64,000 nt of DNA, taken from contig NZ_CP015520.1 of the NCBI RefSeq assembly GCF_001647085.1, positions 744,001 to 808,000 of the forward strand. Direction: 5' to 3'. The notes beneath the pieces are model-generated. The model was not told where the DNA came from. It was given only the letters and a program-made list of their open reading frames with translations, and ran no database searches. The DNA is from Thermococcus piezophilus (GTDB lineage Archaea; Methanobacteriota_B; Thermococci; Thermococcales; Thermococcaceae). The position numbers and the translations under genes were made by a program. Position 1 is the first letter of the stretch. The number at the start of each line of letters is the position of its first letter. This document shows, in pieces, positions 55,736 to 64,000 of the stretch.

Positions 55736-57013
55736 ATGATAAAGGTTCACGTTGAGACCTACGGCTGCACCAGGAATAAAGCGGACGCCGAAATAATGGA
55801 GGCAATCCTCCTTAGAGCGGGCTATGGGTTAGTGGAGACTCCGGAAAGTGCTGACTACGTTGTTGTGAACACCTGCGCCGTAAAGGACCCTACCGAGAAG
55901 CACATGAGGGAGCGCATAAAAACGCTCCTTGATTCTGGTAAAAGAGTCATCGTTACGGGTTGCCTCACACACGTCAACCCTGATATAATAGACCCTCGCG
56001 TTTCTGGAATACTCGGAGTAAAGAGCATAGACAGAATAGCTGAGGCAATAGACCTTGCCGAGCGCGACGGAAAGCTGGTGAGTGTTGAAGGCTGGCGCGA
56101 GAGAAGTCTTGACAAGCTTGGGCTTCCCCGCCTTTGGAGAAGTGGCGTTGCCTTCGTGGTTCCGATAAGCGAGGGCTGCCTCAACGCGTGCACCTACTGT
56201 GCAACGCGCTTCGCTCGTGGGGTTCTCACGAGTTACAAACCTGAACTCGTGGTTAAGTGGGTTAAAGATGCTTTGGAGCGTGGATACAGGGAGATACAGC
56301 TTTCCAGCGAGGACACTGGCTGCTACGGCTTCGATATTGGGACCAACTTGGCGGAGCTTCTCGATGAGATAACGTCCATAGAAGGACAGTTTAGGATAAG
56401 GGTCGGCATGATGAACCCGAACCATGCAATAAATTTCCTTGACGAGCTGATTGAAGCCTATCAGGACAAAAAAGTCTACAAGTTCCTCCACCTGCCTGTT
56501 CAGAGCGGAGACAACGAAGTGCTGAGGAGAATGGGGCGCACTTACACCGTTGAGGAGTTCGAGGAGATAGTTAACGAATTCAGAAGGAAGATTCCCGGGC
56601 TGAACCTTAACACGGACATCATAGTCGGCTTCCCTGGAGAGACCGAGGAGGCATTCCAGAACACAGTGGAACTGATTAAGATGGTGAGGCCTGATAAGAT
56701 AAACGTTTCCCGCTATTCGCCGAGACCTGGAACGGTAGCTGCCAAATGGAAGCAGCTGCCCGGCTGGAAGGTCAAGGAGCGCTCTCGCTTGCTCCACAGG
56801 CTTAGACTCCAGATCGCCTACGAGATAAACCAGAACTACGTTGGAAGGGAGATTGAGGTTCTCATCCACGGTGAGGGCAAAAAGGGCGGAGTGGAAGGCA
56901 GGACTTTCAACTACAAAGACATAATACTTGATGGTGGGGCACCAGGAGAACTGACAAACGCCAGGGTCACTTGGGCAGGTTCCACATATCTTAAAGGCGC
57001 TGTTTTATACTGA
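55736..57013 (+). CDS. tRNA t6A37 methylthiotransferase (archaeal CDKAL1/MtaB type)
   Basis: 425 residues, full length. Three domains in order: UPF0004 (VETYGCTRNKADAEIME, NTCAVKDPTEKHM, VTGCLTHVNPD) with an auxiliary FeS cluster; radical SAM (GCLNACTYCATRFARG, with Cx3Cx2C); C-terminal TRAM (GREIEVLIHGEGKKGG). It turns t6A into ms2t6A at tRNA position 37. ATG 55736 stands after GCGAGTGTG; the open frame back to 55595 is not needed. Confidence 0.94.
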   Translation: MIKVHVETYGCTRNKADAEIMEAILLRAGYGLVETPESADYVVVNTCAVKDPTEKHMRERIKTLLDSGKRVIVTGCLTHVNPDIIDPRVSGILGVKSIDRIAEAIDLAERDGKLVSVEGWRERSLDKLGLPRLWRSGVAFVVPISEGCLNACTYCATRFARGVLTSYKPELVVKWVKDALERGYREIQLSSEDTGCYGFDIGTNLAELLDEITSIEGQFRIRVGMMNPNHAINFLDELIEAYQDKKVYKFLHLPVQSGDNEVLRRMGRTYTVEEFEEIVNEFRRKIPGLNLNTDIIVGFPGETEEAFQNTVELIKMVRPDKINVSRYSPRPGTVAAKWKQLPGWKVKERSRLLHRLRLQIAYEINQNYVGREIEVLIHGEGKKGGVEGRTFNYKDIILDGGAPGELTNARVTWAGSTYLKGAVLY

Positions 57014-57065
57014 GGTATTTTTTGCGGATTCTACAATATTAATTGTTGCGCATACGATAAATTTG

Positions 57066-57137
57066 TGGTTCATTTGTGGGACTTACAATATCCTACAGTG
57101 AACCAACATGGTTTGTTTTAGAAAGGTATTTATATAC
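57066..57137 (+). promoter_or_regulatory. Promoter of the pilin-like/SPase pair with an inverted repeat
   Basis: TGGTTCA (57066) and TGAACCA (57099) are perfect 7-nt arms of an inverted repeat; inner parts (TTTGTGGG vs CCTACAG) are partly related. A TATA-like TATTTATATACC (57126-57137) follows 21 nt later, about 33 nt before the pilin-like ATG. The repeat position, upstream of TATA, fits an activator site. Confidence 0.45.
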
Positions 57138-57169
57138 CTAACGGTTATAGTCAGTAGAGGTGAAGTCCC

Positions 57170-57571
57170 ATGAGGAGGAACAATAAGAAGAGGTTAATCC
57201 CACTCACACTGGCGCTTGTCCTGGCGCTGGTTGGTGCCGCGCTTGCTGTGCCTAGTATTACAGTTAACGTTCAGGAGCTTGGTCAGGGAAGCAAGACGAT
57301 CACTAGCACTGTCACCACGGCCAATGTCACCTGGAACCTTAACCCCAACAATCCGGACTACGTAGTCAGTGCAACGGTTACCATAACCACTGATCCCGGA
57401 GCGGGAACCCTCTACGTCAAGCTCTACAGCGGCACGACTCTAGTTGCATGGGGCCAGGTTACTCTTGATGGAAGCGGTACTTATACTGTGCCATTCACCA
57501 ACGGAGCCAGCGCTGATGGTGTTCCCCTCAGCAGCTTTGACACTGTTTATGTGGTCTACCAGGGTCAATGA
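57170..57571 (+). CDS. Small secreted beta-rich protein, TasA/AbpA-like pilin candidate
   Basis: 133 residues. Basic N-terminus (RRNNKKR), a strong hydrophobic signal helix (LALVLALVGAALA) and a probable cleavage after it, then only beta-type sequence without cysteines and with many Thr, Ser, Asn and Val (VSATVTITTDPGAGTLYVKLYSG). Its gene is directly followed (19 nt) by an archaeal signal peptidase I gene. This pairing and fold type look like the AbpA/TasA bundling filaments of archaea and bacteria, where strands are donated between subunits. GTGAAG precedes the ATG. Confidence 0.65.
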   Translation: MRRNNKKRLIPLTLALVLALVGAALAVPSITVNVQELGQGSKTITSTVTTANVTWNLNPNNPDYVVSATVTITTDPGAGTLYVKLYSGTTLVAWGQVTLDGSGTYTVPFTNGASADGVPLSSFDTVYVVYQGQ

Positions 57572-57590
57572 ACTCTCTAGGAGGCTCTGA

Positions 57591-58157
57591 ATGAATGTTA
57601 AGCACCGTGATATCCTTTCCATTTTGACTTACCTTCTCCTGTTCTTCGTCATTCTAGTAGTTGTCCTTAAGTTCATCTTCGGCTTTCAGTACGTTGTCAT
57701 CCTTACTGACTCAATGAAGCCAAACATCAATCCCAACGACCTCGTTGTTACGTATCCCTCTCACAATGTTCACATTGGTGATATTATCCTATACAACATC
57801 GAGATTGGAAACTCCACTTATAGAATCCTTCACAGGGTTGCTGAAATCCGCACGGATGAAAACGGACAGATCTATTACATTACTAAGGGAGACAACCGTG
57901 AGAGACCTGATCCATGGGTAGTATATCCTGATCAGGTCATAGGCAAGCCCCTGATAGTCATCCCGAAGGTTGGGGTTATCTGGTACTACACGCCCTTCTT
58001 GGTGCTCGCCCTTCTCCTGGTCGTCATTGCGTCGCTTGCATATGATCTCGCATGGGCGTTTCTTGAAGAACCTTCAATCCGCCCCAAATCAAAGAAAGCA
58101 GACCTGATGGTAACCAGAAGAAAGAAAATAAAGATCCACTACTACAGAAGGCGCTAG
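57591..58157 (+). CDS. Signal peptidase I (archaeal/SipW-like)
   Basis: 188 residues. One N-terminal helix, the nucleophile Ser in TDSMKPNINPNDLVV, a His where bacteria have Lys (YRILHRVAEI), then KGDNRERPDPWVV and a C-terminal membrane helix (ALLLVVIASLAYDLAW) with a long basic tail. The Ser-His type is typical of archaeal, ER and SipW-like peptidases. AGGAGG stands before the ATG. Probably processes the small secreted protein upstream. Confidence 0.9.
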   Translation: MNVKHRDILSILTYLLLFFVILVVVLKFIFGFQYVVILTDSMKPNINPNDLVVTYPSHNVHIGDIILYNIEIGNSTYRILHRVAEIRTDENGQIYYITKGDNRERPDPWVVYPDQVIGKPLIVIPKVGVIWYYTPFLVLALLLVVIASLAYDLAWAFLEEPSIRPKSKKADLMVTRRKKIKIHYYRRR

Positions 58158-58510
58158 GCCCACTCGTCTTCCGGGATGGCATTCTTCTTGGCCGGAATCA
58201 GACAGAGGAACTCGAAGGTTTCACTCAGTGCCTTGTAGCCGTGGGGCTCGTTGGGCGGGACGTAGAGGAAGTTTCCGGCCTTGACGTGGTGCTCTCCCTT
58301 CCCGTTGGTTATTATTCCTTCGCCCTTTATGATGAATATCTCGTGCTCCCAGTCGTGGCTGTGGAGGGATATCTCGGCACCATTCTTGAGGACGAAATAC
58401 CTCATCGCGAAGTTCTTGGCCCCGAGCTTCGGGGAAACGAGCCACCGAATTGTTACTCCCTCAAAACCTGTGTCCTTCTCGGGAACTTCGGTGTAGTGGC
58501 CGACAAACAT
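58154..58510 (-). CDS. Cupin-domain protein
   Basis: 118 residues. Metal-binding cupin motif 1 (HSHDWEHEIFIIKGEG, ~50-65) and motif 2 (PPNEPHGYK, ~88-96). These small single-cupin proteins bind Fe, Mn or Zn; substrate unknown. Convergent with the peptidase gene, overlapping by 4 nt. Confidence 0.85.
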   Translation of the reverse strand: MFVGHYTEVPEKDTGFEGVTIRWLVSPKLGAKNFAMRYFVLKNGAEISLHSHDWEHEIFIIKGEGIITNGKGEHHVKAGNFLYVPPNEPHGYKALSETFEFLCLIPAKKNAIPEDEWA

Positions 58511-58600
58511 GGTATCACCGAAGGAATTTCGACGTTGGCATATTTAAAGGTGATGAAAAGTGCTTTAAGCCTTATTTACCATCATCTCCTGGTGAAACCT

Positions 58601-60241
58601 ATGCGAAAAGGCACGGCAGTTTTGGCCATTGTACTCGCCTTTATGGTGCTCCTCTCGGGGTGCATAAGCTCTGATGGAACCACTGAAACGTCAACGTCTC
58701 CGGCTTCGACTAGTTCTGTCCCCACAGGTGCCATAGACTTTGGAAGCTATGAGAAGGGCCAGGTTCTGGCTGAGTGGTACAAGATAGTGGGTGAAGTCTC
58801 AAAGGTCTACGTCAGCGAGGGCTACGAGGATTTGGCCAGGCACTACTTCCCAAACGCTCAAATTCTTCCGGCCAAGGACTATGACGGTGGAGTTGCGATA
58901 CTCTCCCCCGCCGATGGAAGGGAGGTCCTCAGGGGCAAGCCGATTCTGATAACCGTCAACGACTACTTCGGCTACATCATCTACAAGCTCGGTATCAAGT
59001 TCGTCGGGGAAGACAAGGGCATCTTTGCAGGGTTTAACCAGAACGGGAAGACCTACTACGTATTTACCGGGACGAGCAAGGCTGGTGTCGGTGCCGCCGT
59101 TGAATACGCGCTGGAACTCAAGAACGGCGGAAGTGTTAGGACGGACGATGTCCTCAGGATGGGTGACTTTGAGGGAGTTGTGGTTAAGGTCATAGGAGAC
59201 AACGACTGGAACGGAATTCCAGATGAGGGTGAGCACTGGTATCTAAGCTCTTTCAAGACGATGGAGCCATTCATCTACTACTGGCGCGTTGTTGATGGTG
59301 AAAACGTCACCGTTAAGGGAGGCTTCATAAGCCTAGTGAACGGTTCCACCGTTTATATCCATGCCCTTGGCTTCAACGTGAGCGTTGAGGTCAAGGACTC
59401 GAATGGCGTCGAGTTAACCTATGTAGTGGAGAACATTAACCCGGCGGTTATCCAGCTCCCCCAGGGTGCGGAGACTGGCGAGACATGGGTGAAGCTCACA
59501 ACCAGTGCCGATTTCTTCAGCCTGGTTCCCAAGGATCTCGGCGATTACAAGATAATAGCCTTCGGCGACCATAGGTCTGATGGAGGCACCGAAGTTCCGG
59601 AGGTGTTCCTTAAGATAAGAGATGGGATAAACAACGAAGATGCAGTTTTCGTCATAGATGGCGGAGATCTCGTCTATTCAGGAACCGTCGACCAGTGGGC
59701 GGCTTTGCTCAAGGAGTGGAAGTGGAACAAGCCGATATTTGTTGCCCCTGGCAACCATGAATACAGGGGAGAGGGAATAAACGTTTATCACCAGTTCTTC
59801 GGCCCGACAGATTACTCCTTTGCCCTCGGCGATTACTACTACATCTTCATGAACAACATCGAGAACGACTACCGCCTGAGCGACGAGCAGTGGGCCTGGC
59901 TCCGGGATGAGCTGGAGATGGCCAAGGAAATGGGCAAGAGGCCCGTTATGATCATGCACGCCCCGCCCGTTGATCCAAGATCCGGCGAAGACCACGGTAT
60001 GGATCCGAGCGACGGAAAGAGACTCCTTGAGCTTATGAGGGAGTACAACGCCTTCGGAATCTTCAGCCACATACACATGTTCTGGAACGGAACCATCGAT
60101 GGCGTCCACTTCATAGTGACTGGCGCTGCGGGGGCTCCCCTTTACGCCGCTCCAGACGAGGGCGGTTTCGACCACTATACGAGGCTCTTCATGGCTGCCG
60201 ATGGGAGCATTGAGGTTGAGCCCGTCAAGGTTGAGTCCTGA
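58601..60241 (+). CDS. Surface lipoprotein with metallophosphoesterase domain
   Basis: 546 residues. Lipobox LLSGC after the signal helix (ATG 58601), Thr/Ser linker, an N-terminal domain of ~300 residues (with FFGYIIYKLGIKFVGEDKGIFAG and a repeat-like S-layer-type stretch), then a calcineurin-like domain: GDHRSDGG, DGGDLVYSG, APGNHEYRG, IMHAPPV, SHIHMFWNG. These are the five metal-site motifs in order, though the first is GDHR where DxH is usual. It should act outside the cell, perhaps on phosphate esters; a phosphate transporter follows. Confidence 0.88.
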   Translation: MRKGTAVLAIVLAFMVLLSGCISSDGTTETSTSPASTSSVPTGAIDFGSYEKGQVLAEWYKIVGEVSKVYVSEGYEDLARHYFPNAQILPAKDYDGGVAILSPADGREVLRGKPILITVNDYFGYIIYKLGIKFVGEDKGIFAGFNQNGKTYYVFTGTSKAGVGAAVEYALELKNGGSVRTDDVLRMGDFEGVVVKVIGDNDWNGIPDEGEHWYLSSFKTMEPFIYYWRVVDGENVTVKGGFISLVNGSTVYIHALGFNVSVEVKDSNGVELTYVVENINPAVIQLPQGAETGETWVKLTTSADFFSLVPKDLGDYKIIAFGDHRSDGGTEVPEVFLKIRDGINNEDAVFVIDGGDLVYSGTVDQWAALLKEWKWNKPIFVAPGNHEYRGEGINVYHQFFGPTDYSFALGDYYYIFMNNIENDYRLSDEQWAWLRDELEMAKEMGKRPVMIMHAPPVDPRSGEDHGMDPSDGKRLLELMREYNAFGIFSHIHMFWNGTIDGVHFIVTGAAGAPLYAAPDEGGFDHYTRLFMAADGSIEVEPVKVES

Positions 60242-60347
60242 CTTTCTCTTTATTCTATTTATGTCTATATAGAACTTTGCGGTGCACTATATTCTACTGC
60301 GGCAAGATATTTATATCTTCGGGGGAAGCGTTCTCTCGGTGATAAGC

Positions 60348-61559
60348 GTGGATCCATGGTTGCTGATAACCATAATCCTCGGTTTTGCCATGGCATGGGC
60401 GATAGGTGCCAATGATGCTGCTAATTCCATGAGCACTGCCGTAGGTGCGAAGGCGATAACCCCCAAGCAGGCCGTTTTGATAGCGGGCGTCCTAGAGTTC
60501 ACTGGCGCATACTTCTTCGGAAAGAGTGTCACCGAGACCATAAGGAAGGGAATACTCTACCCCGACAAAATCACAGATCCAACGGTTCTTATATACGGCT
60601 CAATAGCGGCCTTGCTTGCTGCAACTATTTGGCTGGTAGTGGCTACCAAATTCGGACTCCCGGTTTCAACGACGCACTCGATCATAGGTGGCATAGCGGG
60701 CTACGGGATAGCCTACGCCGGCCTGGGCATCGTCAACTGGGACAAGATGGCGCAGGTCGTCCTTAGCTGGATATTGTCCCCTGTAATAGGTGCCCTAATG
60801 GCTTACTTCATCTTCAAGGCCCTTACCAAGAGCATTTTCGAAAGCGAAAATCCTGTGAGAAGTGCGAGGATATGGTCTCCCTTCTGGATAGGCATGGCCT
60901 TCGTGGTCATCGGGGCCATGTTCTACATCAAGGTTCTCCACGGGAGTGACCTCAAGACGGGGGTTATTTTCTATGGAATACCTCTTGGCATAATCGTTTT
61001 CATCTTCAGCTACTTCCTCATAAAGGTCCGCTTCCTCTCGAGTGACCCCTACACAGGTGTTGAGAGCATCTTCAAGAAGGTTCAGGTGGTTACCTCCGGC
61101 TACGTAGCTTTGGCCCACGGCGCCAACGACGTCGCCAACGCAATAGGTCCGGTAGCCGCTGTTTATGCAGTCGCCACCATGGGCCTGGCCGGAATGCAGG
61201 TGCCCGTTCCGAAGTGGATTCTGGCTCTCGGTGGAGTAGGCATAGCGGTTGGCGTTGCCACTTACGGCTACAAAGTTATGGAGACCGTCGGTAAGAAGAT
61301 AACCGAGCTCACCAACACGAGGGGCTTCACCATTGACTTCTCAGCTGCAACCGTCGTTCTCGTAGCCTCCTGGCTCGGCATGCCGATTTCCACCACTCAC
61401 ACCGTCGTCGGTGCGGTCATAGGCATAGGCTTCGCCCGTGGAGTAAAAGCAATAAACAAGGACATCGTCAAGGATATAATAATCTCCTGGTTCGTCACGG
61501 TTCCGATAGCGGCCGTTGTGAGTGCCATTATATTCAAGGTGCTTATGGTGGTGGGGTGA
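60348..61559 (+). CDS. Inorganic phosphate transporter, PiT family
   Basis: About 403 residues, 10-12 helices. The duplicated family signature is clear: GANDAANSMSTAVGAKA near the start and HGANDVANAIGPVAAVYA later, with two PxSTTH motifs (LPVSTTHSIIGG and MPISTTHTVVGA). GTG 60348 has CGGTGAT upstream; TATA-like ATATTTATATC lies about 37 nt before it. The PhoU-like partner starts 4 nt after the stop. Confidence 0.93.
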   Translation: MDPWLLITIILGFAMAWAIGANDAANSMSTAVGAKAITPKQAVLIAGVLEFTGAYFFGKSVTETIRKGILYPDKITDPTVLIYGSIAALLAATIWLVVATKFGLPVSTTHSIIGGIAGYGIAYAGLGIVNWDKMAQVVLSWILSPVIGALMAYFIFKALTKSIFESENPVRSARIWSPFWIGMAFVVIGAMFYIKVLHGSDLKTGVIFYGIPLGIIVFIFSYFLIKVRFLSSDPYTGVESIFKKVQVVTSGYVALAHGANDVANAIGPVAAVYAVATMGLAGMQVPVPKWILALGGVGIAVGVATYGYKVMETVGKKITELTNTRGFTIDFSAATVVLVASWLGMPISTTHTVVGAVIGIGFARGVKAINKDIVKDIIISWFVTVPIAAVVSAIIFKVLMVVG

Positions 61560-61563
61560 TATC

Positions 61564-62238
61564 ATGCAGGTCTGGACCAAGCTCTTTGCGAAGAGCCCCT
61601 TCAAGCCTTTGATAAAGCACTCCGACGTGGTTCTCCAAACCGTCGAGACCCTCGAGAGGGCCCTCCGCCTCTGGTATGAGGAGAACTACGAGGAGATGGA
61701 GAAGGTAGCGATTGAAGTGGACCGCCTCGAGGATGTGGCCGACCGGATAAAGGAGGAGATAAGGGACTCCCTCAGCTCGAAGTTCCTCATGGCCGTTGCG
61801 AGGGAAGACGTTCTCATCTACCTCCACATGCAGGACAAGGTGGCCGATGCTGCCGAAGACACCGCCAAGTGGCTCCTTGTCAAGAGACCGAAGGATATTC
61901 CATCCGAGGTGAAGGAGTTAATCCTCCAGATGGGGACTGAGAGCATAAAGGCTGCTAAACTAGTCCACGAAGCCATAGTCCAGATGGACAGGGTCATAGA
62001 GAGCGGCTTCATCGATAAGGAAATCGATAGGGAGTATGAGATTATCAAGGCCATAGAAAGCGTGGAGAGCAAGCTAGATGGACTCGACACGAAGCTCATG
62101 CAGCTCGTCTTTGAGAAGGAGAACGAGCTGAACTGGGGTGAGGGCTTCTACATCCTCAACATAGCGAGAACGCTGAGCAACATCTCGGACAAGGCGAAAG
62201 ATGCTGCGGAAAGGATAAGGCTCATGATGAACAAGTGA
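61564..62238 (+). CDS. PhoU-like DUF47 protein, partner of the phosphate transporter
   Basis: 224 residues, all helical: LERALRLWYEENYEEMEKVAIEVDRLEDVADRIKEEIRDSL then EREDVLIYLHMQDKVADAAEDTAKW. DUF47/PhoU-like metal-binding E/D-xxx-D helices. It regulates PiT transport. ATG 61564 is preceded by GGTGATATC. Same operon as the transporter. Confidence 0.92.
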   Translation: MQVWTKLFAKSPFKPLIKHSDVVLQTVETLERALRLWYEENYEEMEKVAIEVDRLEDVADRIKEEIRDSLSSKFLMAVAREDVLIYLHMQDKVADAAEDTAKWLLVKRPKDIPSEVKELILQMGTESIKAAKLVHEAIVQMDRVIESGFIDKEIDREYEIIKAIESVESKLDGLDTKLMQLVFEKENELNWGEGFYILNIARTLSNISDKAKDAAERIRLMMNK

Positions 62239-62289
62239 GCCCCTTTTTCTTATCCGCGGCTCAGAAACGAAAGTAGGAAATCGAGAGAA

Positions 62290-62517
62290 TCAGATGGCTA
62301 TCATCGTCGAGGTCATCTGTATCTCGGACATTTTCCTTATTTTCTCAGTGATGAACTGGTCCAGATCCTTGAGCGTGTCGGTCTCAACCTTGACCACGAG
62401 GTCGTACTCGCCGTAGACGACGTATGCCTCCTTGACCTCGGGCATGGCGAGAAGCTTCTCCATAACTTCCCTTTCCTTTCCAGCGGCCGTAACCATCAAA
62501 ATAAAAGCCGTCACCAT
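62290..62517 (-). CDS. Stand-alone Lrp/AsnC ligand-binding (RAM) domain
   Basis: About 75 residues. Only the RAM domain of Lrp proteins: VTAFILMVTAAGKEREVMEKLL, VKEAYVVYGEYDLVVKVET, no HTH. Such proteins form dimers with other Lrp subunits and modulate them by amino acids. ATG 62517 is the better start after GGTTCACATG; the frame begins four residues earlier. Confidence 0.85.
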   Translation of the reverse strand: MVTAFILMVTAAGKEREVMEKLLAMPEVKEAYVVYGEYDLVVKVETDTLKDLDQFITEKIRKMSEIQMTSTMIAI

Positions 62518-62569
62518 GTGAACCACCAAAAGTATTTTATCGGCGGAGTATTTAAGTTTATCGAGGCCT

Positions 62570-63217
62570 ATGTTCGACCACCTGATAAGTGAAGTCTGGT
62601 TAAAGCGCTTTTACTCTTTCCTGAAAGGGCGTGGATACACCGAAATTCGCTCCTTTGCCAAGGGGACGACGAGCCTTATTTTCAGGGCCGGTTTAGGGGA
62701 AAAAATCTTTATAGTTAAGCTCCAGCGTCCGGATTCGCCGAGGATGAACTTCAAGAGGGAGGCAGAAATCATCAAGATACTCGAGCCATACGAGGTAACG
62801 CCCCGGCTTGTGGACTACGGAACCTTTGAGGGCCTCGAATATCTCATCCGCGAGTTCGCGAAGGGTGAGATAATCTTCTACGCCGACGTTGAAAAGCGCC
62901 ATCTCTTCGAGATAGCCCATAAAACGGCCCTCCTTGATAGGCTCGGCATAGACCACGGGCAGATACAGGGCGGAAGGCACATAATAGTTGGGGAGCGCGT
63001 CTGGCTCATAGACTTCGAGAAGGCCGGCTTCAGGAAGCCCAAGAACCTCACCTCGGCGATGGCCATGCTGTTTCTGAGCGACAATTACATATCGAGAAGG
63101 ATAAGGGGGAAGTTTGGGATCGACGGGGTTTTTCTTGACGGGCTGAGGGAAGAATTGAGGAGATATAAGAAAACGGGCGAGCTTTCAGGCGTTTTTAGGC
63201 TTCTTTCCTGCCTTTAG
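62570..63217 (+). CDS. Archaeal serine/threonine protein kinase-like protein (COG2112)
   Basis: 215 residues. Kinase traits: FAKGTTSLIFRA glycine loop, IVKLQRPD (ATP lysine), IDHGQIQGGRHIIV catalytic loop with Asp-His and LIDFEKAGFRKPKN as the DFG-like metal loop. A compact, RIO-like kinase. Target unknown. The last 33 nt overlap the convergent membrane gene. Confidence 0.87.
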   Translation: MFDHLISEVWLKRFYSFLKGRGYTEIRSFAKGTTSLIFRAGLGEKIFIVKLQRPDSPRMNFKREAEIIKILEPYEVTPRLVDYGTFEGLEYLIREFAKGEIIFYADVEKRHLFEIAHKTALLDRLGIDHGQIQGGRHIIVGERVWLIDFEKAGFRKPKNLTSAMAMLFLSDNYISRRIRGKFGIDGVFLDGLREELRRYKKTGELSGVFRLLSCL

Positions 63218-63511
63218 CCTGTCAATGTAAAGGGCTAATATCGGAACGAGAACCGCCATCGCTATGAGTCCCACTCTTGGGTCCCAGATGTAGTTGGAGA
63301 CGAGTATAACGACGACCGCTATGGCTATCATGAGGAAGAAATCCCTGTCGAAGAGCCTCGACTTCGCCAGTATATTCTGTTCTCTGGCTACGTAGGCCAG
63401 GTAGAGCGGTATCCCTATTGCAGCGAGGACCACTCCAAGATACGTCCTGAAGGCCAGTGATACGGCGAGTCCCGCTATGAGAATTATTCCAACGGCGTAC
63501 TCATCTTTCAT
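63185..63511 (-). CDS. Small multi-pass membrane protein, unknown
   Basis: 108 residues with about four hydrophobic helices and a basic C-terminus (RLKAGKKPKN). No known motif. It overlaps the kinase gene on the other strand. Divergent from the peptidase gene that follows. Confidence 0.65.
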   Translation of the reverse strand: MKDEYAVGIILIAGLAVSLAFRTYLGVVLAAIGIPLYLAYVAREQNILAKSRLFDRDFFLMIAIAVVVILVSNYIWDPRVGLIAMAVLVPILALYIDRLKAGKKPKNA

Positions 63512-63579
63512 GTTTCCACCTGTCCACTGGGTTAGGCTTATATACTTTTAAGGCTCTCTACTAAATTGGTGATACCGTT

Positions 63580-64000
63580 ATGAGCAGCATCGAATGGAAC
63601 GAAAGGACCTTTTCTAGGTTTGCTTACCTGGGCGACCCCCAGATCAAGGGAGATAGGATCGCCTACGTTCTGACCAAGGCCAACATGAAGGACAACAGGT
63701 ACGAGAATACTGTGGTGGTTGAGGACATCGAAACTGGAACAAGGCGCTTCATCGAGAACGCTTCCATGCCTCGCTTTTCTCCGGATGGCAGGAAGCTCGC
63801 CTTCATGAGGCCCAACGGGGAGAAGAGGACTTCCGAGATATGGGTCGCCGACGTTGAAATGCTTAGCGCCAAGAAGGTTCTGGAGGCTAAAAACGTCCGC
63901 TTCATCCAGTGGAACGACGATTCCCGGCGTTTCCTTGTTGTAGGCTTCAAGCGCAGGGACGATGAGGACTTCATCTTCGAGGACGATGTCCCTGTGTGGT
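63580..64000 (+). CDS. Acylaminoacyl-peptidase (S9 family), 3' end outside window
   Basis: 140 residues are visible of what is usually ~620. N-terminal beta-propeller of the S9 type: RFAYLGDPQIKGDRIAYVLTKAN, MPRFSPDGRKLAFMRP, SEIWVADVEM, VRFIQWNDDSRRFLVVGF. The catalytic alpha/beta-hydrolase domain would lie beyond the window. Cuts blocked peptides from the N-end, probably in the cytoplasm. GGTGAT precedes the ATG, and a TATA-like tatactttta is ~40 nt upstream. Confidence 0.85.
   Translation, partial: MSSIEWNERTFSRFAYLGDPQIKGDRIAYVLTKANMKDNRYENTVVVEDIETGTRRFIENASMPRFSPDGRKLAFMRPNGEKRTSEIWVADVEMLSAKKVLEAKNVRFIQWNDDSRRFLVVGFKRRDDEDFIFEDDVPVW

Noticed and set aside
55829-56869. 346-codon minus-strand frame
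   Set aside because: It mirrors the methylthiotransferase gene, which has complete radical SAM and TRAM motifs on the plus strand.
58241-58600. N-terminal extension of the phosphoesterase frame
   Set aside because: It is antisense to the cupin gene; the lipoprotein signal begins at ATG 58601.

Overview
The window reads as chromosome of a hyperthermophilic euryarchaeon of the order Thermococcales, most likely a Thermococcus. The evidence is a 14-gene Mbh membrane-bound hydrogenase operon, a CGP-CTERM surface protein, CDP-archaeol synthase, an archaeal COG2112 protein kinase, a DUF1884 A-domain protein, AT-rich archaeal TATA boxes, GGTG-type ribosome binding sites and very tight gene packing. 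From memory, the order enolase - DeoC - class III aminotransferase - thioredoxin reductase - Mbh resembles the TK2080-TK2109 part of T. kodakarensis, and the frh-fdh-hydrogenase-antiporter block resembles the formate-respiring cluster of T. onnurineus. No database search was possible.

Layout. 1-4.9 kb: an S-layer-like secreted protein, an MMPL/RND transporter and a divergent GbsR/MarR-type regulator with a shared palindromic operator. 4.9-12.5 kb: lipid synthesis (carS), a broken surface-protein gene, molybdopterin genes (moaD, moeB, moaE), a SPASM-type protein, regulators and nucleotide clean-up enzymes. 12.5-25.5 kb: an Lrp regulator, a C/D box guide RNA, a LipS-like radical SAM enzyme, enolase, a Cys-rich CGP-CTERM protein, DeoC with an overlapping DUF1884 A-domain (Family 4 encapsulin-type) gene, an ECF S component, an ornithine-type aminotransferase, thioredoxin reductase, an AAA ATPase operon, a THUMP protein and a SagB-type nitroreductase. 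25.5-33.8 kb: mbhN to mbhA, all on the minus strand. 33.9-34.5 kb: mobA. 34.5-55.1 kb: one long minus-strand block that reads, in transcription order, frhA-frhG-frhB, fdhD, fdhA, fdhB, three NuoL/M/N-like subunits, a HycD-like subunit, a HycE-like large subunit, a ferredoxin, a HycG-like small subunit, a small accessory gene, a formate channel, then a seven-gene Mrp Na+/H+ antiporter. 55.2-64 kb: a TRAM protein, a tRNA methylthiotransferase, a small beta-rich secreted protein with its own signal peptidase, a phosphoesterase lipoprotein, a phosphate transporter with a PhoU-like partner, a protein kinase and the start of an acylaminoacyl-peptidase.

How the parts fit. FdhA with FdhB would oxidise formate. 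Electrons would pass to the group 4 hydrogenase that makes H2, and the proton/sodium gradient would be built by the attached Mrp module; FocA supplies formate. MoaD, MoeB, MoaE, MobA and FdhD in the same window serve the Mo/W-bis-MGD cofactor of FdhA. Mbh does the analogous job with ferredoxin.

A caution on the sequence: at least eight genes carry clean frame breaks. In the five whole-gene cases where I could check lengths (MbhL, the HycE-like and HycD-like subunits, the SagB protein and a membrane protein at 21.4-22.3 kb), adding one base per break restores a complete family-length frame. The breaks always look like lost bases. This points to residual single-base deletions in the assembly more than to dead hydrogenases, but the sequence alone cannot settle it.
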